From: Wurfbainia villosa
Taxonomy: Eukaryota > Streptophyta > Magnoliopsida > Zingiberales > Zingiberaceae
Length of the DNA: 64,000 nucleotides
Assembly (NCBI GenBank): GCA_025175895.1
Contig: CM045991.1
Span: 76,247,174-76,311,173 of the forward strand
Reading direction: 5' to 3'
The notes beneath the pieces were generated by a model, which saw only the letters and a list, made by a program, of their open reading frames with translations, was not told the origin of the DNA and made no database searches. This document shows positions 58,401-64,000 of this stretch, in pieces (position 1 is the first letter of the stretch; each line of letters begins with the position of its first letter). Made by a program: the position numbers and the translations under genes.

Positions 58401-60287
58401 GACAAGTAAAATGTATAGGTATAATAATACCTAAATTTTAATATTAATTTCCATTTGTTATTATTAAGTCTCAATTTGCCATATTGTCATTTATTCCCCA
58501 AGTGTGCCAAAAATCCAAAATGACACACTATGACTTCTAAACCTAAGTTATGCCAATTTAATTGATTTATCAAATTTCTTAAATAATATTGAAACATCCT
58601 AAGTTGTGCCAAGGTATCCATAACCTTGAAAATAACCTAAAGTGCCACCTTTACTATGGTTAGGTTGACTACTCATCCATTCAAGGTTGGCACACCTAAA
58701 CTCATTTAGCATTAATTGATCACGCTCCTAGGAACCCAAAACCTATTTGAGCTCCTTGGGTTTACTAGGTATTCCATAGGGATAACTTCCCTAGATACCC
58801 TCCTAATGACCCTCCTAGGCTTGGTAGCCTTTGTCATTTGGGTCTTGCCTAGGTTAACTCTAGGGGTGACTCCCCTTGTAACCTTCTTAGTGGCCTCCCT
58901 AGGTTTCCTTGAAACCCTATCCACTAAGCACATACCTTGGTTACCCTTAGGGATGACTTCCCTAGTAACCTTGGTTTTTCTAGACCTAGGTTGTGTTCTA
59001 TAATCGAATGCAACACTATGGTAGGTATCCTTAAGCTTAAGTTTGTGACCCAAACCTTTCTTGCCCTTGGGTGGACCTTGCTTCCTAAAAACTAGACCTT
59101 GACTCTTAGACCTAGATTTTTGATCATTTGCCCTTATAATTGAATTTTGCATCTTTGCAAGAGTCCTCTCCAATTTCTCAAGCCTTGACCTCAAGGCTTG
59201 GTTTTCTAGCTCTAATTGTCCAATTTTTTTATTTTTCATCTATTCTTTGGACATTGTTTTTCCTAAGCATATGACTAGTATATTTAGGGTTAAACCCTAG
59301 GTGGTCCTCAATTTTCTTAATGCTTGCCCTAGGTAAGGTTTTTCTAGGGACATTAGTCCCAAATTTCTCCTTAGTTCCAAAGTGAACATTCTTAGCTCCT
59401 AGGCAATAAAATCTATTTTTACTAACATGCTTTTCATTAGTAATAGCAAGTGAATTAAAATTCCTAGCATGCTTTTTGACATTTAAACTAGAAGGTGCAT
59501 TACTAAAATGTACCTTAGGGTTTGCCTTAGAGGCTCCCCCTACATGTGATGCTCCTTCCTTTCTCCTAGGGCATTGTTTCCTATAGTGTTCCGATTGTCG
59601 GCATTTGAAGCACACCACGTGCTCCTTGCTCTTCATGGTGGGGACACCGGCATCCTTGACTTTTTCGTTGACTTTTGGTGCCGGAGGAGCTTTCTTTACT
59701 CTTTTCGGGCACTTACTCTTGTAGTGCCCGGATTCCCTACACTCAAAGCATATTATATGGATTTTACTTTTAATTGACATGCTCGAGTTACCTAAGTCCG
59801 TGGTGGAAGCCTCTTGAGCTTGTTCATCTTCTTGACCGGAAGTGGATGCTTCCACTTGATCATGCTCCGGAGTGGAAATTCTCTCCTCCCCCTCAATCCT
59901 AGAGGTGGAGGCTTCTTCTACTTCTTCCACCTCCTCTTCCACCGATCCGGAAGTTGACTCCTCTTCAACTTCTGACTCCTCACTTTCTTGTGAGGAAGAA
60001 CTTTCTTCTTCTTTGAGCTCTCTCTCGACTTGAGCCATGGATGGTTCTTCATGGAGCTTAGCTAATTCACTCAAAAATTCCTTTGCATCCTTGTATTCAC
60101 CTAACTTGGACACAACATTGTTAGGTATTAATTCAACCAAAAATTTTATTACCTTTTGATTTCTCTTAAACTCTTGAAGTTGTTCCTCGATCCATTTCTT
60201 TATCTTTAGGAATCCTCCTTTTGACCCTCTTGGAAAATCAAACCCATCCATCAAGGTGGACCAATCTTCGAAGTCCTTCATCATAAT
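55448..60287 (-). mobile_element. B': second copy of element B
   Basis: 3' LTR 55448 to about 56919, minisatellite about 56513-56825, non-coding interior, gag 58712-60287. The LTR end and polypurine tract differ from B: GCACCAACAATCTGCCCC reads GCACCAATCACCGCC here. Interior 57300-58711 has no gene. Confidence 0.8.
58712..60287 (-). pseudogene. B' gag with two zinc knuckles, 5' end cut by C'
   Basis: Same domains as B gag: truncated core, Glu/Ser-rich region, knuckles CFECRESGHYKSKC and CFKCRQSEHYRKQC, coiled-coil-like ELENQALRSRLEKLERTL. Two overlapping frames (59229-60287 and 58712-59239) differ by one T in a poly-T run at 59224-59230. The tail is intact and ends in EYLVNPRSSNRFWVPRSVIN, the same type of ending as C gag. 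In B this tail is scrambled by one-base losses in GGG and CCC runs. Confidence 0.82.
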
Positions 60288-61503
60288 TGTTAGGGCAATC
60301 AACCCATGTGATATGGTTTTGATGTGTGTGGAAAAGGGTTTAAGTTAGGTTGTTATTGTTTTGATATGTGCGTTGGAGTCTTGCAGGACTTAGTAATTCG
60401 CACATGGAGCTTTGGCAAGTTTCACCAACTCACAACCTCGTGCTTGAGTTGGCGAAGGAGCATTGCGAAGCTGTGTGCTTGATGAATCCGAGGGACCGCC
60501 GGATGAGATAACTTGAAGCGAAGCCAAGGAAGCAGACTTCGAGGGAAAGAGATGCGAAGGAGCATTGCAGAGTCATGCGCTTGGTGTTGTCGAGGGGCGT
60601 GGCTGCAAACGAAGAGAGCTTCGGCAAGGGACTTCAAGTGAGATGAGAGAATGAGTGAAATGTAAGTAGCTCATTAAGTGAACTTGGTTGAATGGCTAAG
60701 TGTCAGAGGCTCGACTGCAAGGGTTGAGGTTTACTCGACCATCGGATGCTCAAACAGATGTTAAGTTTGAGGTTTACCCGACATCAGTCGACTATCATGT
60801 CATGGCAGTCGACTGCTCCAAGTTGACTATGACTCAACTAGTATACGAGTCTGGATTATGTGCCATCAGTCGACTGGTCACGAGGGTTTTAGAAACAGAA
60901 TGGTGATCGAGTCAGTGCCGCTCGATCAGCATTTCATTTGCTCCATCGATCGATGGGAAGATCGATCGGTGATGTGGGAGTCTTTGGATGAAATCCAACG
61001 TGAAAGAAGCCGTTATTGGGCAACGACTACAGGAGCAGTCGACTGATCGTGGCATCAGTCGACTGCTAGTGCCCAACGGGAAGAAAACAACCTTCTCTAT
61101 AAATAGAGAAGGTGTGGGCTTGTGGATGGCTAATGCTTATGCTCTAAGTGATCATCCAAGTGCTCCACAAGTTTCCAAATCTTTCTCTTGATCTTATTTC
61201 AAATCTATTGTAAGAAAGAGTGTTGTGTTGTAAGAAGGTTTACCTCTACCTTGCTTTGGCTAAAGGGAGACCGATATTGGATTGGTTTCGGAGTGATTCA
61301 CTGGAGATGAATCGGACCGTGGATTAGCGACGGCCGCGTGAACCACGTTATATCTTTATTAGCATTGATTTTACTTTGTGTTGTCTTAATTGCTTGTTTA
61401 GTTTTGTTTTTGTTGCGCTAATATTGTTTGTAGACAAGCAATTCCATCGTACGATGAAAGAGGGCTATTCACCCCCCTCTAGCCGGCCACCTACATTCCA
61501 ACA
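60288..61503 (+). repeat. C' 5' LTR
   Basis: TGTTAGGGCAATC...CATTCCAACA. Exact CAGTCGACTG at 60806 where C has two C-to-T changes. The TATA palindrome at 61091-61112 is identical to that of C. Confidence 0.88.
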
Positions 61504-61566
61504 AGTGGTATCAGAGCCAAGGTAGCTTGTCGAGGACTAACCGCCGCAACAAGCACTACATCAAGG

Positions 61567-63230
61567 ATGGCTGACTCTAACATTCACCCACCGATGTTTG
61601 AAGGAGAATTCTCTTGGTGGAAGAAGAGAATGGAGGTATTCTTCGAAACCGACTTTAAAATTTTATTGATAATGGAAAATGGTTTTGAGATACCTAGGGA
61701 TGAAGATGGGGAGCAAATAGCGAAGCATCACTTGTACAACGTACTCCCCCAACAAGAGATCAACCGGATTGGAGAGTGTGCAAGTGAAAAAAAGATGTGG
61801 GAGAAGCTAGTAGAGCTTCATGAAGGTACCTCGAGGCCAAGCTTGCAAGGAGAGACCTCCTTCACTCCCAACTAACAAATATCATACTTGAAAAGGGAGA
61901 AAAGGTAACCTCATTACACTCTCATTTTAAAGAAATTTTAATTGGACTAATGAGTGTAGGAGAAAAACTTTCGAACCGGGATATACTTATGAAAGCGATC
62001 AAAGCCTTTCCCCGGTCATTGAAATGGAGCTCAATGGTGGACTCCTTTTACATTTCAAAGAATCTAGAAGTGAGCACCCTAGAAGAGTTCTTCTCAACCA
62101 TGGAGTTGCATGAGACAAGGCTTGAGGGAGTAATTGAAGAATCAAGCATCAAACCATCAAGAGGAGTAGCCTTAGTAGCCAACAAGGGGAAGAAGAAGAA
62201 GATAGAGACTTCCTCCTCCTCCGATGAAGCATCATCCTCATCCTCCATGAATATCAATGAAGATGCTTATATGGTAAGGAAGGTAAGGCGTGCCTTAAGA
62301 AATTTAAAATTTAATAAATCTTATGATAGGAGAAGGCACAAGAGGAAGATCATTTGCTATAATTGCCAACAAGAGGGACATATAAGAGATGAGTGTCCCC
62401 TCTTGAACAAGAGCAAAGAAGAGAGGAAGAAGAAAGAAGAAAAGAAGAAGGGGAGTAAGAGAAAGGAAGAAGAGAAGACGGCTAAAGAAAAGGGGAAGGC
62501 CAAAACACTCAAAGCAAGGACATGGGATGATCCTTCTTCTTCATCATCGGAAGAAGAACATGTCTACTCAAACCTTGCCCTAATGGCATTTGATGATCTA
62601 GGCTCCACCTCCTCCTCCGAAAAAGAAGAAGTAAGCTCAAGTGAGGAGAGCTCTAGTGAAGGGGGAGGCTCATCATCATCCTCATCATCCGAAGAAGAAG
62701 ACATGGAAACTATGGTAAAACATCTTCCCACTCAAGAAATAGTTGCCATGATTTCTAGCTTAACTAGGGATTTATTTAGGGCCAAAAAGAAAAATAAGAG
62801 CATGCTAGATCAAATTAAAGCCCTAGAAGAAAAATTAGAACAAGCATGCTTAAATATTAAAGATAATATTTCTTCTCATTTTGAAAATGCATCCTCACAT
62901 GATAACTATATGCCTTTTGATGTTAATGATGCATGTATTAAAGAAAATAAGGCTTTAAGGGAAAAAGTAGACCATTTGACTAAAGCCCTAGAAAAATTCA
63001 CAATAGGCTCAAATACTTTGAACATGATCATAGGGAGTCAAAGGGCAAGCTTCAATAGGAAAGGCCTAGGTTATAAGGGAAAGACAAATGAAAAGGCCTA
63101 TAAATGTTTGATTGCTAGGGGTCAAGCCAAGAACAAGATAATAGCTAGAAAATGGATCCCTAAAGAATATTTAGTGAACCCCATAGGAAAGAACTTGTAT
63201 TGGGTTTATAGATCCATCCTTAAGGGTTAG
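61567..63230 (+). pseudogene. C' gag, best preserved gag of the window
   Basis: ATG at 61567 (MADSNIHPPMFEGEF). After EDGEQ, 18 residues present in C are missing by an in-frame 54-base deletion. The frame is lost at the same missing base as in C (near 61862). The downstream frame is then open without break to 63230 (426 codons from the Met at 61950; homology extends upstream to about 61855). It contains the Ser/Glu clusters, one CCHC knuckle CYNCQQEGHIRDEC, a Lys/Glu-rich tract, a coiled-coil-like segment and the tail IPKEYLVNPIGKNLYWV. No protease or other enzyme domain follows in the 770 bases to the window end. Confidence 0.87.
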
Positions 63231-64000
63231 GAAAACCCTAGGATAGTCAACCATAAGGGTTTTACAAATATCACATTATTTGGTTGACTTAGGATGGTGT
63301 GGACTTAATTTTTGAAATAGTGTTGGGTGATGATAATGCACCCATAAATAGATAAAATCATGCTTTGGGTGATACTTGACTTATTATCATAATTTTATAC
63401 CAAATGCATGATTACAAATTGATTGATACATTTGTTTCATGATCATAATGTGAAATCAATGCATATATGCCTTTATGATCATGTGGTATGTTAGTGAGAT
63501 ACTTAGCCTTGTGTAGAATTGCATGAATTTGAGGGTTAAGTATATAAATACCTTTAGGAACATCTCACAATCACCATAAGGATAACCATGATTGAAAACT
63601 TAGCATGGGTGAGATGTTAGGATGATACAAATGGTCCACTAATGCTCATGGCATTTAGATTGGTCATTAAGTGTATCAATAGAGCAATAATAGACCAATC
63701 ATGGGGAAAGCATATGTTTAATTCATAGACATATTGCTCAAAGATCATGGTTGGATATTTCAAATGATTTTAAAACCATTTTATGTTTTTCAAACAGTGA
63801 GTTAATGTTTTCAAAAGTTACAAGGCAAAACTAGTTTTAAAAGTGGATACAAAGTTTAGATATTTTTGTAACTTTTGAGTTTTTGCCAAACTTTCAAAAA
63901 TAAAATGATTTTTCATGAAAAATAATTTTTCACTGATAAAGGAACTCTCAAGAAATATGTATTTCAAATTTCATGAATTTTCTATTTTCCTAGAATTTTT
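63231..64000 (+). other. C' interior downstream of gag, non-coding
   Basis: Matches 18608-19377 almost base for base; no gene seen. Confidence 0.7.

Larger units (their letters stand above)
52273..64000. repeat. Near-identical second copy of 7595-19377
   Basis: 11.73 kb collinear with 11.78 kb at 7595-19377, starting at the first base after the gap and running to the window end. It carries the Cop1 LTR tail, the same insertion point in A, and B and C in the same nested order. Most stretches agree at more than 99 percent by eye; differences cluster in GTCGAC/GATCG-rich pieces of the LTRs, plus a 54-base in-frame deletion in C' gag. Confidence 0.95.
60288..64000 (+). mobile_element. C': second copy of element C (3' part beyond window)
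   Basis: 5' LTR 60288-61503, primer site 61506-61518, gag 61567-63230, then non-coding DNA to the window end. The LTR is 29 bases longer than in C, mainly through two extra CAGTCGACTG motifs near 61030-61065. Confidence 0.85.

Overview
The window is plant nuclear DNA made almost entirely of nested long terminal repeat (LTR) retrotransposons. I found no host gene, no structural RNA gene and no CRISPR array. A flowering plant with a large repeat-rich genome is indicated by Ty1/copia polyproteins in plant-type order (gag, protease, integrase, reverse transcriptase, RNase H), initiator-Met tRNA primer sites (TGGTATCAGAGC type), very long LTRs (about 1.2-2.2 kb) and deep nesting. The species cannot be read from the sequence. 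All reading frames are broken by stops and small indels, so every coding call is a pseudogene or gag remnant.

Layout, with labels used below. Cop1 (1-9320, minus): copia element, 3' LTR cut by the window start, full 5' LTR. A (9321-10810, minus): start of a gag element with its 5' LTR. B (about 10811-15644, minus): 3' LTR and gag-only interior, inserted in the LTR of A. C (15645-20331, plus): gag-only element inserted in the gag of B, its 3' LTR cut by D. D (20332-about 24436, minus): 3' half of a copia element. E (about 24437-27228 and 36026-40383, minus): another copia family, split by F (27229-36025, minus), a complete but decayed copia element. 40384-44315: LTR scraps and a decayed gag element, G. 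H (44316-52172, minus): second member of the Cop1 family, cut in its 5' LTR by a 100-base N gap (52173-52272). 52273-64000: near-identical second copy of 7595-19377, that is the Cop1 LTR tail, A', B' and C'.

The copia elements (Cop1/H, D/F, E) carry the enzymes for reverse transcription and integration. A, B and C carry only gag, primer and polypurine sites and LTRs, so they would have needed enzymes from a relative. Their LTRs are full of the palindrome CAGTCGACTG, and runs of several polypurine tracts precede their 3' LTRs. From memory, both traits are known in the Sirevirus branch of copia elements. The points most worth a second look are the gag-only elements with palindrome arrays, a TATA box inside a perfect inverted repeat, a four-hairpin array in the Cop1/H leader, and strong signs that the 52-64 kb block was joined through an LTR by scaffolding.
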